A stretch of 64,000 nucleotides of DNA from Neodontobutis hainanensis (lineage: Eukaryota; Chordata; Actinopteri; Gobiiformes; Odontobutidae), in assembly GCA_024349245.1 (NCBI GenBank), contig JALDNG010000007.1, positions 5,196,501-5,260,500 of the forward strand, in the 5' to 3' direction. A program made the position numbers and the translations under genes. The first letter of the stretch is position 1. Each line of letters starts with the position of its first letter. Of the stretch, positions 48,113 to 62,144 are shown in pieces. The notes below the pieces were generated by a model, which ran no database searches, was not told where the DNA came from, and was given only the letters and a program-made list of their open reading frames with translations.

Positions 48113-48813
48113 TACACTCACCTAAAGGATTATTAGGAACACCTGTTCAATTTCTTGTTAATGCAAGAATCTAATGAACCAATCACATGGCAGTTGCTTC
48201 AGTGCATTTTGGGGTGTGGTCCTGGTCAAGACAATCTCCTGAACTCCAAACTGAATGTCAGAATGGGAAAGAAAGGGGATTTAAGCAATTTGAGCGTGGC
48301 ATGTTTGTTGGTGCCAGACGGGCCGGTCTGAGTATTTCACAATCTGCTCAGTTACTGGGATTTTCACACACAAACATTTCTAGGGTTTTCAAAGAATGAC
48401 CACTTGTTACAACCGACGTATGCAGCAAAGCATTTGTGAAGCCACAACACGCACAACCTTGAGGCGGATGGGCTACAACAGCAGAAGTCCCCACATGGTA
48501 CCACTCATCTCCACTACAAATAGGAAAAAGAGGCTACAATTTGAACGAGCTCACCAAAATTGGACAGTTGAAGACTGGAAAAATGTTTCCTGGTTTGATG
48601 AGTCTTGATTTCTGTTGAGACATTCAGATGGTAGAGTCAGAATTTGGCGTGAACAGAATGAGAACATGGATCCATCATGCCTTGTTACCACTGTGCAGGC
48701 TGGTGCTGGTTGTGTAATGGTGTGTTTTCTTGGCACACATTGAGCATTGTTTCTGACCACGTCCATCCCTTTATGACCACCATGTACCCATCCTTTGATG
48801 GTTACTTCCAGCA
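48113..48813 (+). mobile_element. decayed, 3'-truncated Tc1/mariner-like transposon
   Basis: It begins with a terminal-repeat start TACACTCACCTAAAGGATTA and follows a Tc1-like family widespread in fish and frogs, as I recall it. Homology stops near 48813, with the distal third of the transposase and the right inverted repeat missing. An internal deletion sits at about 48398, and two smaller gaps near 48722 and 48745. The copy cannot move by itself. Confidence 0.85.
48187..48813 (+). pseudogene. broken Tc1-like transposase
   Basis: Remnant transposase in pieces. The N-terminal helix-turn-helix region reads FERGMFVGARRAGLSISQSA up to about 48399. After an internal deletion a second piece (48399-48608) carries TTLRRMGYNSRSPH and WTVEDWKNVSWFDES. 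The family's usual Met codon at 48263 is out of frame with the downstream HTH, as if one T were lost near 48290. A TGA follows WFDES at 48606-48608, where an Arg codon is usual in this family, consistent with CpG decay. The catalytic C-terminal part is absent. Confidence 0.8.
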
Positions 48814-48814
48814 G

Positions 48815-51800
48815 TACTTTGTTTGGAGCAGTTCAAGATGGATAGTTGTAAGTTTGTAAAGGGTAACAGTGAGGGTCTAGTTCAAATCTGATCTCACATA
48901 CACTGAGCAATTATGGGCGTATGGGTTTGTTCCAGTTTGGCAGACGTGAGTTAAATGTTTTCTATATAGTATAATATTCACAGATGCATATTATAGCTGA
49001 GAAGGTTAAAAAAGAAAGTTAAAGCCATATTATCTTCTTTATTTTATTTATATGTTTATTGAATAGGTGCTGATTTTTAACAGCTACCATAACGTTGTAG
49101 TGTTTAAAGAGAGGGCAATAAATGTAGACTTTTACTTTTATTGGTTGACTTGACTTCATAAACCATGCATACATATCACATAAACATAATTAAAAGTAGC
49201 TCTTAGAGTAAGTAATGTGAACATGACTTACAGTGTAGGCTACAACACTGGCTTTTCATCATTTTGAAAATAGTGCTAGTACGTTTTTCCAGTTTTTAGA
49301 CAGGGCAAGGGCTTTTTATGATCTGTGCTGCTAATTTCCTAACATCAGACACATCTGGCCTCTCGGGCCTCCAGGAGTGTTGTGCATTATGCTAAACACC
49401 AAACCAATCTTATCACCACAAGTGTGCTAGTGCCAGCTGCTGAACATTACGAAATTATAAAAAATCCCTTTGATTCAAAAACGACAGAACTTTGCATCTG
49501 CTGAGCTTTAACGGCAAAAAACAGATGGCATTTTGGTGAGAAAACTTACGATTTTATAATTGTAGTGTCAACTGACAAGCAAGAGTTTACCAGCCAGCAG
49601 TCGTTGTGATCCCCTTTTAGTATCTGTAGCTGGAGTAACAACAACCCTCCCTGAAGATGAATAGATATGACAGCATGTTGTTGAGGCTCTCATCATTCAC
49701 CGGCTCCTTTCAGGCAGTTGTGGTCTGATGTGACCTGTGAGCTGTGATCCCGTTTCAGGGCGCCTGTCACTCATGTCAACCTTGTATCTAAAGTTCAGCT
49801 ATTCGCCTTGTGCTCACATCTCACACAGGCTTATCTAAAATTGTTTTATTTCTTTTGCTTGGATCAATTTGGATGACTTTTGAATTTTGGAGTTGTTTAC
49901 CCAAGAGGAATTGGTTAGTCTTGGTGCTCAGAGGAATTGTGGTGTCATAAACATAAACTGTCCTGTACAAATGCTGTGTCTATTTTTTTAATAGATCAAT
50001 TGTGTCAGTCTTTACTGGCTTTTAACTCCATATGTTTGTAGCCTAAAGTTTGCTTGTTTTGTACACTGTTGCTGCTGTACAGAAAAAGAACTTTAACTCT
50101 TGTGATAGGCTTGTGATAATGTCACACTGAACTTTATTTTAACCACATTTTTATATGCACCCTTCAGTTCAGTTAATATCCACACAACTCCACCATAAAT
50201 TATTAATTCATTTATTTTCTAATATAATGACAGACATTAATTTACCACTGGTTGCATAGTAACCACAGCCAATACACGCTGCTGATGAAATAGTATTGAC
50301 AAAAGAGTTTTCTGCCTATACTTCAAAATTATGTCAGATGAAACTCAAACCTGTTATTACCCAGAGCTCTCATGCTATTCTTGTCCCTCTGCATTCTTCA
50401 ATTAGCCTGACAGGTTGTGTTTGATAGCATGTTCAAATAACATGGGAGTTTAAATGACAGCACAATTAGTTACAGCCTGGTGTCTAACATAAAATGCATC
50501 TTCAACAACAAACTTCTGGGAATATGTACAATGTATGTGTCTGTGTGTACTTTGTGTGCTGCAGTTCCCATGATGCTACAAGTAACTAGGCCCTAACAAG
50601 CTCCACAGCCAGCATGCAGTTCCAGTCCTGTGGAGAGGAAAACATTCTGATTGGCTCATTGCTTTTTTGCAAGCCCACATTCTTTCCAATTAGAGGCTCA
50701 GAATATTGCTATGGGAGAAGAGGGACAGCAGCCCAGGAAGTCAGGTCAGTCACTGGGTCGCGTCTGGTCAGTGCTGAACAGCTTGTTGCTTTTCTGTGCT
50801 TCTTGCTGAGAAAAAGCTGGATGGCTGTTGAACTGAAAATCTATAGGTTTTTTAAGCATGACTGTGTCGTGTGCGATTGCTTACTTGGTCTCCTCTAAAG
50901 CACTGAGCTGATACAAGTTGGGAAAACAAGTGGAAATATGCCAGTGCTGAGCTCGGAGACGCTTTCTTAAGCTGCTATAGTTATTTTTGGAATAAAATGA
51001 GTGATCCACATTATCAGTGTGTATGCATCTTGCACTGCTTTTTCACCTAGAACTGACAGCCAGGAACACAGAAACTAGGAGGCAAAAGCAAAGAAAGATG
51101 AAAATGATACCACAATGTGTTCAGTAAACCTTATCGAACAGATCTTGGGACCTACATGACACCGGTGATCATGTACAGGTGACAAAGAAATTAATATTGA
51201 GACTGGTTTAGCTTGCCTGCTTGGAATGATTAGATGTGTGAACATTAGTTAGTCCACCTGCAAGAGAAAATTATACATTCAACAAGGAGAGTTTATAAAA
51301 GATTTGGATATAAAAGTCAGAGCTGCGTTAACAAAGCAAATATGACCTTTATGTGAAATGGTTGCTGTTTTTGAGTATGTGAGTAGGTGCTTCATTTTCC
51401 AGCGACATTATGAAATATTACAGAACATTAGAAGCTGACATGACACCAGAATCTAAAGATAAACTGTTACAAGAGCTGTTAAAGTGTGGCTGTTAGAAAA
51501 AAGGTGTTTGGAGTGCTTAATGCAAAACTGTTGGTGTGAATTGTGCTAGAGCCAGGTTGAAAACATTACTTTGATTTATTGGTACAGGTGGTAACAAAAA
51601 TCTCCTCGTTGTCTCACACACATTGTAAAAGTTGACAAAAGTAAAAAGCACATTGCACTGCAGCCGTCACTATTATAAAACAAGCCACGGCCTTTGATTA
51701 AAAACACAACACATCAAAAGCAAAGCCCACAGAGATCCGAGTTGTTTTGAGTGTAGATAATTTCACTTTACCCACAGTGGTAATGAACACAGGTGCACCC

Positions 51801-54800
51801 CAGAGGAGACTCCTCGGTTCACTTCTATTCACATTACACCCATGACTGCATGGGAAAATGTGATAGAGACTGCATCATTAAATTTGCGAGTATCCAACTA
51901 GGAATTCTGAATAATGATGAGTCCTTTCACAGAGGTATTTGTAAGTTCAGGGCACTGAACTGAAAATAAAAGAGATGTAAATTGCCACAAAGATAAAAAA
52001 CAAATCCATCAGTGAAAGAGAGTATCTTCAGCGTAAAAAATGTTGGGTTAATAAGGTATGTCTTAATGGTTATGTAATTGCTATTCAGTCAATAAAAAAA
52101 TCAGAGATGACAGAGGAAAGTCTGGTAAGACTCTTGCACCAAGAGGGCTTATAGAGTTGGTGACAAAACTTACCTAAAAAAAAAAAAAAATGAAGGACCA
52201 TCTGCGGATGTCATTCAGGTGCTGTGAAAAGATGATAGTCACAGATGCAAAAGCAACATGACGACAGATTGCTCACCCCACTCTCATCAGGTGCACTGCA
52301 AGAAAACGGTCCTAAGCATTTTATGCAAAAGAGTGTTTCTCTTCAGCTTTTGAATTTGTAGCACCACTCTTCTGCAGCTGACCTTTGCAAAGATTTGGCA
52401 TTTTGTTGTTTAGTTAATCAAGGACTATTATGTTGGATACGAATAAATAATATTCTGTACAAAGTAATGCATGCAAAGCTCTGGGTGTGCGTACAAGATG
52501 TCATGTATTAATAACCCAGCTTTGTTACTAAAAAACTAAACTCTAGGTACTAAAAAGAGCTTAAATCATCATTCTGGTCATTTGGGATCACTTTTGCTGA
52601 GTGAATGGATCTAGGACATTGCTGCTAGAGCACATTTTTAATGTGTTTTTAGCCTCGGGTGCCAGAACGGTTATAAAACCCGAGATGTGGTCAGTCTGGT
52701 TTGGTTCTTTATTAGTCATGTAACCCTCCTACTTGTCTATCCTCTTCCCACTAGACCAACCACATACAGGCCATTAAATAAGACATAAGTTAGATAGAGT
52801 TATCAATAAGTAATCAGTCAGACCGAGGATGATTTATGCAGGATCTTTTATCAGATGGAGAAAGCAAATGGCAATTTAACTACGAAGGTTATGAGGCTTG
52901 TCACATAGAAATTGATCTATGAGAATTTAAAAGTTACAACTCCACTATTGCCACTGATAGTCTTTTCGTCTTATTTCTGGTTTTGACATAAATAATGGCA
53001 ATACTAATAAGTACATTAAGTATAAGGCATAGCAGTAAGGCTATAGCGTGTATATGACAGTGTTAAGCATCGGTGAAAATGGTGGCAGTACCAGTAGGAA
53101 TATAAATTTAATCAGAAACTTGGATAAAGACTGAGAATGTCCTTGTAACATAAATATTTTGAAAGTATAAAGTTTGTGAAAGTCCTGCTGTGACGGAATG
53201 AAAGTAGAAGCTGATGTTAAAAGCCACTTAGGAGCCTGGTGACTTTTGGACAGTATAGGACCTGCCGCCTCGAAGCGTAACAGACTTCACAAACCATCTC
53301 AAGGGAATACGCGCGTGTGGCTGAGTGGGAATGACAGAACTTTTTAGGTCAAGGAAAGTGAATCCTAGGGAGGCTTTTACTTAGAGCAACACACATTTGC
53401 TTATCTTGTGTTGCCAAAACCATAATCACATTGTCACTCTCCAAGGCTGCACTATTTAAAGGCTTTACTATTCATATAAACTTTAAATTACCATGAAAAG
53501 TAATCATCCGCCAATGTAATAAACGAAGCCAGGCCATTACCCTTGTTGCCGTCCTTCTTCAGAGACAGTTTACCTGCCTTTTGACTGCTGGATGTGATGA
53601 TCACAGGCCCATTTCAACATTTCAATGAGCTGCGTGTGAAAATAGGTGACACGCTGCTCGAGTTGTTAGCATATTTGCATATTTTAACGACATGTGCGCG
53701 GCTCTGGAATGTTTATCTACAGTCCAAAAGTGTGCATGTCATTTGGACTAAAAGCATAATGTTGTTCAAAATGAGAGTGTGAGATAGTGCAGTTGTTTAC
53801 GCTCACACTAAGAGCATCCTGACAAAAGCAGGTTGGAATATATTTTGGGCTCCTGCAAATAAGCAACACCGCTAAGGGCATTGACGCTAAACCCTATTAG
53901 AGTCACTCTCACTTTTCATGACAAATTGTTTTGAAATGTCAGTGTCTGTATTGTTCACACATTTTCTTTGTCTTTATAACATGAAAGTGCCTCTCCAATT
54001 TGATCCCAGACAGTTTTCACCGTGGTGTTGGTTCACCAGTCTCCAAGATTGCAGTTGCATCATTACAGCATACCTCGCTGTCAAAAATAATACATCTCAA
54101 TAGATACTACACAATAAGACCCACACCATATTGTGAATATACTGTATTTGTTCGGCTCGCTTGGCTTTATTTCTAGAGAGTGAGTCAATGTGGAATTCTT
54201 CATTCAGACATTAGCATAAATTTAGCATAAAATTTAGTAGAGCTGGTGATATTAATTTTTTGTAATCTGTAGTTCATGTTCTGTGTAATTCTGTGTTTGT
54301 CTCAGACACCAAATTGCCTTCCTTTTGAAGATTCAACAAAATATTCCTGCACGTGCTTAGGAATAATTCTTCAGTCATTTACAAAAATGGAGTGAGAGGT
54401 TTCATGGTTGCCAGGCAACTTTACCTCAATCATAAAGCGAGACATTCGAAACTATATGCTGTTGGGTCAAGTGTTGCTGGTCAGGTTATAAAATCATATA
54501 TTTTTATTCCCCCCAACACTTACACTTAAAGCTTGTCAGATGCCACTCACCCATAAGCAGCCTAGGGACATCTCCTGCTTCTCTTTTATTAAAACTGGAC
54601 CAATTTTTCTTCCACAAAATACTGATACATTACATCAAACTGAAGTTTCGAGCTCAACATTAGCTTAGCTGTGACGTCAACATCAGAATTTCCAATTTCT
54701 CAACGTTTCACATTGCCTTCCTTTTCTCTGTTGATGTTTTTCTTTTTGTGCTGTTTTTCTGTGTCAAAGACATATATGTCAAAGTGCTGATAATACACTT

Positions 54801-57800
54801 TGGCCGGTGTAAACCAATGGGAGTGCTCTGTTTAATACTATATGCAAAAGAAATCAAAGTCATTTTGTTTCTCCCTTAGGTCCCAGGGTAAAGTAAGCTT
54901 CCATAACTTCGAAGCATGTAGCATGTAGACCCATATTTTGAACAATATGAACTAAATAACAACAGAGACAAAGTCTTGGGCATGCTTGACTTGAATGGAC
55001 ACACTGTAACCTTTCTTATTGGATTTTGTGAGTGCCTCTGTCAGGCATTAGCTCAAATGACTTCTATTTCCCCCAAACCCTGTAACAGTGTTTAAGAGCC
55101 TCTGCCCGCTAAAGGTCAGTGTCTGTCAAAGCCACTTCTAGTTAAATTAGAAATACGCCATTCTTCCTCTCGCATGGCTGCTTGTGCTGGAGGTCCCATC
55201 AGGTAGATTAGACAAAGTGCAGGGACAGAGTCTGTTCCTCAAGAGGACTTTACTTTCTAATAGCATTTTCTCCTCATTCACTAGAGGCCCAATTCTTGGA
55301 CTAAGATTCTGACCTTGTCTCAAGTCCATGTGAAACCTGACAGTTAGAGAGAATTTATGTCCAAAAGTTTCGTCCCCTTCAGAGACGGCAGGTATGTACT
55401 TTGTGTCTAGTGCTTAAGCGATGACGCATTAGGGCTTTCACAAGAGAAGTTCACAAAATATATACAACATTTACAAAATTACTAAAATGCAAGCTAAAAT
55501 ATTACATATAATGATAATGTTTTTCTCAAATAGTTATAGAGTAAGATAGGTTAGTGTGATTTAAGGTACATTGTGCAGCGTTTAAAGGCCATGACGACAA
55601 GGGAACTGAACAGTGCACAAAAAAATGCACCTTTAGTAAAGATTATTTCACCAAGTGAGTACATTTTGGTCTTTATGTCAGTAGAGTAAACTTTACTCTA
55701 TATGTTTAGTTGATGCTCGTGTGTTTTGTAAACTATATGTCCCAAATAAAGGCTGCTGTTCTGCAAAATGCTTTGAACAAAAAAAAAACTAAATAACCAC
55801 ATAAGTGATGTGAGAAGATACAGTTAAGACTTGCCAAAGTTCACAGCTTGAACATCCATCCTTAAACTGAGTTGCATAAAGGTGTTCTTTGATCTGGAGT
55901 GTCTGTCTCTCTTCTTATCACATAATGGTGTGACAAGAGCGGAAAGCTCCGAGGTAATCGTATTCTGTTATTCTGCTAGAAGTAGTGTTGCCCACAGGGA
56001 AAGGATTCCCAGACTGTTTAATCAGCCATATTAATCATACATTATTTATTACAATTACAAGAGCTGCTTGCTGTGTGCAGCAGCAGCCTAAGCCCTTGAA
56101 GGCAGTGGCATGAAAAAGAGAGAGAGTGAATAGATTAAACTGCTTTTGGCAAATCTCAAAGAACAAAATGTATTGTTCAAGACCTGGTGAGAAGACAGCT
56201 TTCTATCTGCTCTGGATCATGTCAGCCCACAGGCAAAAGGAGTGTCATAACATTTACTATAATCAACTACTTTCAGGTACCAGGGTTTACCATTGTACAA
56301 GGTAATTATCTCCTCTTGACACATCTCAAAAAGGGAATATAATAATTAAAAGAATGGAAAATGCACACACAAAACAGCAGGACGGCATTCACCCCCAGCT
56401 CTAATAGTACTGTAGTTAGTTCACTTTACTTCTGAAGGGACTGCTTTACCAAACAAGCAGAGCAGAGTTGCCATTCGGGGTATTTCTCCAGGCTATCCAT
56501 CATGGTGGGACAGCACTGAGGTTTGCTTAGGTGAGCCTGATTACAGCCACAATGGCTCCTGACCTGCTCCAGAGGAAATGAAGGGGAGGTGGACCACTGC
56601 CCCGGCTCCATCCATCTCTCTGCTGCTTTATTCATAATGCTATGTGCCTCACTAGTTTCAAGCGGGAGTTCCCACTCCATTACCAGAACTCTGCAGCAGG
56701 TTCCACACTCTCACCTTCTCACATTTTCTGGATAGCGTGAACGCCAAATGGCAATTATCTAATGGACCCATACATGTACTTAGGCAACACTATTGTGTGT
56801 GATCATTACAACTTTAGGAAAGCATAAGATAAAATAAAATGTATTGTTAGGGAGACTTGGGCTACACACAGAGCTGCAACACATAACATAAATGCATGTA
56901 CATTCATTCAATAGCAGACACAAGCTACCTACGTAAAGTAGTGTCTTCACTGGGAAAAAGTGCTTCAGTGCAGTTCTTTGATATTGCACAACCCCAACTA
57001 GTAGTTACGTGCAAATAACTGTGCATGTTCTGTGTATGATTTTGTTCTGGTGAGTTTGTTATATTAGTCTTTCTAAAACAATCTGGACATAGGCACAGTC
57101 TGTCTTTATAATTAGTGTTAAATATTTCAGAATGTAATGGAGTCTATGCCTTTCAAGTTGTAAGTCAAGGGAATTCAAAACAGTGTACGACCTACTGTTG
57201 AACCTTTAGGAACTTCATTGAAAAAAAAAAGTCCTGTGTTTTAGTGTACTGCCTTTGAAGTCAACTCACAATTTAAGACAGTCCATTAAATATTCAGTCT
57301 TGTCAAAATGGTGCTAGAAGATCTAATAAGATTAAAACGAAACTTTCAACCTCTATCTCCTTGAAATGAAAATCTCTAGTGCTTAAGTGAAACAGATGAA
57401 ATCATTGTTGCTTTGAACCAGCGAGGTATAAGGACTTTGTTGAAAAAACTCTCTAGGATTTGGCTATAATGTATTCTGACTGAATTCTAGTGTCTAATCG
57501 AGCTATTATTCTATGGCACACTGCTTATCCAAAGTGAATTTCTCATTGCAGTTCTAAACATTTGGGGATTTATATAAGCTTTAAAACATTCAGTGAGGAC
57601 TTTGATTTGGTTCAGGTGACACGACATGAATCAGTTGCCCTAAATGCTGCAGCATTTAATGGCTGTTAGGTTGTAAACATGCCTGCGGGTCTCCATCATA
57701 CATTACTGAAGCAGAGGTCGATCTTGTTTGTTTCAGTTCATGTTTTTGGCTTCTAATGAGCTGTTGAATCTCAGGGGAATATCATATACAAAAAAACAAA

Positions 57801-58140
57801 CTATATGTATGGAATTTAAATCAAAAGCAAACTATATGCTGAAGCCAGTTTCTACCGTGGTCTTTTGTTAGATGTTGTATTAGTATTTCCTGACTTCCTG
57901 GTATTGAAAAACCTTTATTACATTTATTAAAGATGGAAGATCTTGCTTGGCTTTCCATGCTGTGCAGGGCACTTGATAAATTGGTAGCAGGTGACTGTCA
58001 ACTTGTAGTAAGTAATTTATCTGTAATAGGGCATTGAGTTTATGTCCATGAACTAGGTTTTTATATGGTGTATGTATTAAATCTCATTCTAAACTTATTC
58101 CACTGTAGTTCAACCATAACAATTAATTTTGTTTTTGCAG
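48815..58140. other. gene-free region downstream of tmem8b, part 2
   Basis: More than 9 kb of AT-rich DNA without a coding exon I can support. A patch at 53594-53720 with an octamer site stands out as possible regulatory DNA, and 56430-56680 is more GC-balanced than its surroundings. Open frames at 50614-50898, 55147-55329 and 56426-56680 have no homology or splice support. Confidence 0.6.
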
Positions 58141-58174
58141 AAACACTACGTGTTTCTCTTATTTAAAATGCCAG
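58141..58174 (+). other. possible 34-base non-coding exon
   Basis: A strong acceptor (T-rich tract ending TTTTTGCAG at 58140) and a strong donor (CAG/GTAAGG at 58172-58180) bracket 34 bases that include an ATG. It could be an untranslated exon of an unseen transcript. Chance is at least as likely. Confidence 0.15.
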
Positions 58175-58180
58175 GTAAGG

Positions 58181-61100
58181 AGAGGACCAGCAGGCAACAA
58201 ATTTAAGGAATACCTTTTACTAAAAAGGTCAACAGAGTCACTGTTGAAAAACAATCTCACTTATTGTGCTGCAAAAGAAGCTAAATGTAATGTTTATTTT
58301 TTTCCCTCTGAGACAGTTTAGAATATAGAGGTAGTGTTGCCAGTAGCAGAGGTCATAAAGTGTAATCCTCTAATGACAGCCCAGCTCACACATTACTTTG
58401 AAGAGGCATTGCTACAGCCGATCCTGTTAGGTTCAATTTGCTTACTGCTGCTGAGGCAGCAGACTGAATTGAATGATAAGGAGCAGGATGAAGCCTAATC
58501 CTTCTGTTTCCCTCTTTTTTTGCATCTGTATCTCAGACTACAACCAGTTGATCTGATATCACCCCTGGCTGTAGGAAGAAGCCAATAAATGTTCCTTTGC
58601 ATGATGCAGTGTACTTCCAATATTCTCATATGTCTTTGAGACTCAAGCAATTTCTGTTTCCTTTTTACCTTCTTCCTTCAGCTTTACTAAAGCCACTGGG
58701 TCTTGGTCTGTTTGACATCATGTGGCAAGCAGTGATGGCAATCTAAGAGACTAAATCTCTACCTCCCAAAAAAAGCCAGTGATTGGAGCTCTGCTGATGT
58801 TTTGAGGAAATACTGCATGCAGATCCTGACTGCATTTCTACCAGTATATGAAATAATTTATTTATGAGCTTTTAGTCATTCAAAGACAGGCATATTTGTG
58901 ATGTGTCTGCTGCATTCACACACTAATAGGTAGGCTTTAATAAAGCACAGCCATGCGCTTCACATATTGTAGCCACACCATAACTAACTTAGTCACCTTG
59001 AATAAAAATGTGCAGTGCAAAAAAACACTGAGGAGAGATTCTTGTGTCTGCTTTGAAAAACTTTTTCCTTGTTTATTGTTACTTCATTTGACTGCTGCCA
59101 GTGGTGTTTCATGAGCATCAGCATTTAAGTCTCACTCAAAGGAGAACCTCCGCTTGAACCAGAAACTCTGCAGGAAGCTGAGCAGAGGGAGGCGAACGAC
59201 CCAGATACGGGTTGACGTGTGCGTGTGCCGGCGAGAGGAGCATTCATGGTATAATGTATATCATAGGAGAAGATTTATTTATATGCATGCAAATCAAGAC
59301 AAAGAATAATTTATATTGGTGTTCAGAAGTAATTTAACCTTGTTTTTTGTTGCAAACATTATCCTACATGCAACCAATAATATTCAGATATAATACACAA
59401 TACAATAATAGTAAGCAGTGCACACTATTTTGTGGGTGTTGGTGGCTGAGGGAGTCTTTAGAAAGGCTTGGGGATGATCAGTGCAACTCACAAAGGATTT
59501 TGCAGCAGATGGTTGTCTGCTTTTGCAACGGAGAGCAACAATCCTCCCTGACCTTGTCTTTGACCTGCTGTCATCCTTTTCTTGCATGGAGGGCGGCTGA
59601 AGGCCAGTGATTTCTTTCTGGAGCTTGGCCTTGTAGCAGGTAACCAGCAGAAGCAGATGAGCTGCTGCATGCATTCTGTGAGGAGACATTGGCCACACAC
59701 GGTTATTTTTTTTTGGTTTTGTTTGTGGCAAGATAGGAGCTAGAAGTTTGTTGCATCACTGACTAAAAGATTGTCCTGAGTTAAAAAAAAAAAAAAAGTA
59801 TGCCAACAATAGCAGTGAATAGTGATCTCATAGCCTGTATTGGGGAAAAAATAGATGAACACAAAATTATAAAATATTTATAATGCACTTGGAATATATC
59901 CCATCATGTAGTTGTCTCTGTGAAGAGGCTGGTGTTGCTGTGTTCTCTTCTGAGTGGCCTGTAGACTGCTGGCTCCATCACAACTTCTCTGAAAGAGGTG
60001 ACAGTGGCAGAGCTGAGTTGTGAGGGTGTGAAAACTGTTATTTCACAATTACACAAACACAATTATTTCTATCTGTCTTTCTTCAGCCAGGTTTCTCTAC
60101 TGACACCCAAAGACTAGTGTTAATGATGAAATTCAATATTTAAATATCTTGACACAAATAACAAATGGAAAACAGACACAACATTCAAACAAACTTATCC
60201 ACTCCACTCATTCATTTATTCATCCTCTAATAAAGTTACACGGGTGGGAGCCTATGAAGACTAAATATCTCTTTTCATGGTCTCTTTTCTCTCTTTGTAG
60301 CCAAAATATGAACAAAAATATTAAGATTACTATACTCACATGGTTGTCCTTGAATGAATGGATTGAACATACAAATACTCCTTATCAAGAAAACTATACA
60401 GGGTGGTCAAAATATGAAGCCACTTACCTAACCAGCCAGGAAATCCAGAAAGTGACATTGATGTCAAGTTTGTCAACATTGCTTCACTGTAGTCTTGACT
60501 CATTAACACTGTTTTGATTTCTTAAGGTTAAGTGGTGATGTATTTAAATTTATTTTTGTATATTTTTTAAATTCTCTGCTTTTTTTTTTGTTTTTTTCAG
60601 AATTGTTGAATGCTTGAGATAGCACCTTTTGAAATTATTCATAGCAGTGCCATCATTTGTAAACCATACTTCAAAAATTGAAACATAATTAAGGACATTC
60701 TGTTGAATGTAGTTTGAATAAAATTTCCATATCAGCCAAGCTTTAAGAGTTCCCTGGCAGCAGAACAGCATTTTGAGCCAGTGCTGTGCCAAGAAATAGA
60801 ACATGGCGCCTGACTTTTCAAGTGTTTGAAGGTTAATTATTCAAGACTTCCCTCTCTACACAACAAGCCAAGAACAGTAGGGGAGCACGGTGTGCTACAG
60901 CTCTCTCTTTATTCCCTTAGAGAGTGTTAGAAGTTTAAAACCACTGTTTGAATGTAATTGGAATGCATATGTTGTCTGAAGTCTGTCTGCCTTCAAGCTG
61001 TAAGCATATAGGAGAAACATACTCAAATACTCTCCTGACACGCACTGCAATCACTAATATGATTCTAATTATCAACGCTAATCTGTTTTTGTTACTGTGT

Positions 61101-61330
61101 TTATGCCTTGTGACTTGAGGTTATTGGTTTATACTGGATGGTTTTCAGAAAGACAAAGGCTACAGGAACTTAATAATGACTATCCCTTGTATCCGTTTTA
61201 TTATTTTACATTTTTGTACTTCTTTTTTTTTGGCCTTAATAATCAGTGTGTAAGAAAAAGTTGTTTGTTTTGTCTCATAATATGCCAACAAGGCTATGTG
61301 TAGAGTCTGGGACTGCAAACAAAAAAAAAA
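58181..61330. other. gene-free region upstream of tars1
   Basis: Three kilobases without a supported gene. Short A and T runs occur near 59780 and 60580. The overlapping open frames at 59347-59731 show no recognisable protein. Confidence 0.6.
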
Positions 61331-61333
61331 AAA

Positions 61334-61337
<4 letters not shown>

Positions 61338-61415
<78 letters not shown>
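61338..61415. repeat. (TA)39 microsatellite
   Basis: An uninterrupted alternating AT/TA run of 78 bases directly follows a short A-rich tract. It is self-complementary and lies about 860 bases upstream of the tars1 start codon. Confidence 0.97.
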
Positions 61416-61417
<2 letters not shown>

Positions 61418-62144
61418 TCTCTCTTCAACTTTACTTCTGGTTGTGTGTTTTATCCAGATGGTCAGGGCATAGCCTATTTCTTAGTGTTTGTCTGAATCCC
61501 ACTTTGTTGCAGAACTTATTCATAGTGTATCTTGCACTTATATGAGACACTGAATGCCTAGAATTCCCAAATGGTTGAAAAAAAATGCTGCAGCCTGCTT
61601 CAGTTCAGTCCTCATGGGTTTTATCTAGACACATGCAAGCTTTCTTAGAGAACTGGAGTGATTTGGCACTGACCCTCCATTCAGGGGACAATGCCATCAC
61701 ATCCCTTTGCCAGTGGTACATGCAGATTGTTGCATACTTTAAACTTAGGCACAAAATGTTTCACCGCCACCAAGGTTTCTCCATTAGCTATCATATTTTA
61801 ACTGCTTTGTATTAATAACATTGTCAGTATCTAAAAAAATATAAAAAGTTTCAAAAGATTTGTCAAATGACAAATCAAATTCGCATGCAACAATTTTCTT
61901 TCAATCATATACCTCTTTTCTAAATGCTTTTCCACTGAACTACAACGTTTGCAGCTAGAAACAGCTCACTGACTAACTTTGAATTACATCATTTACATAA
62001 ATATTAAAATACATCATGCTTAGAGTTATATCCATCCTACAGTCCTATTTCCAAATAAAACACAATAACACTCACGTTTTACCTTTAGTTTTACCTTTAT
62101 TTTAATTGCAGGGTGTTAGTGTTAGCGCCGCCCCTTTTGCTAAT

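Noticed and set aside
59347..59731. Overlapping open frames on both strands at 59.4-59.7 kb
   Set aside because: Opposing frames of similar length with no recognisable protein and no splice context; likely chance.
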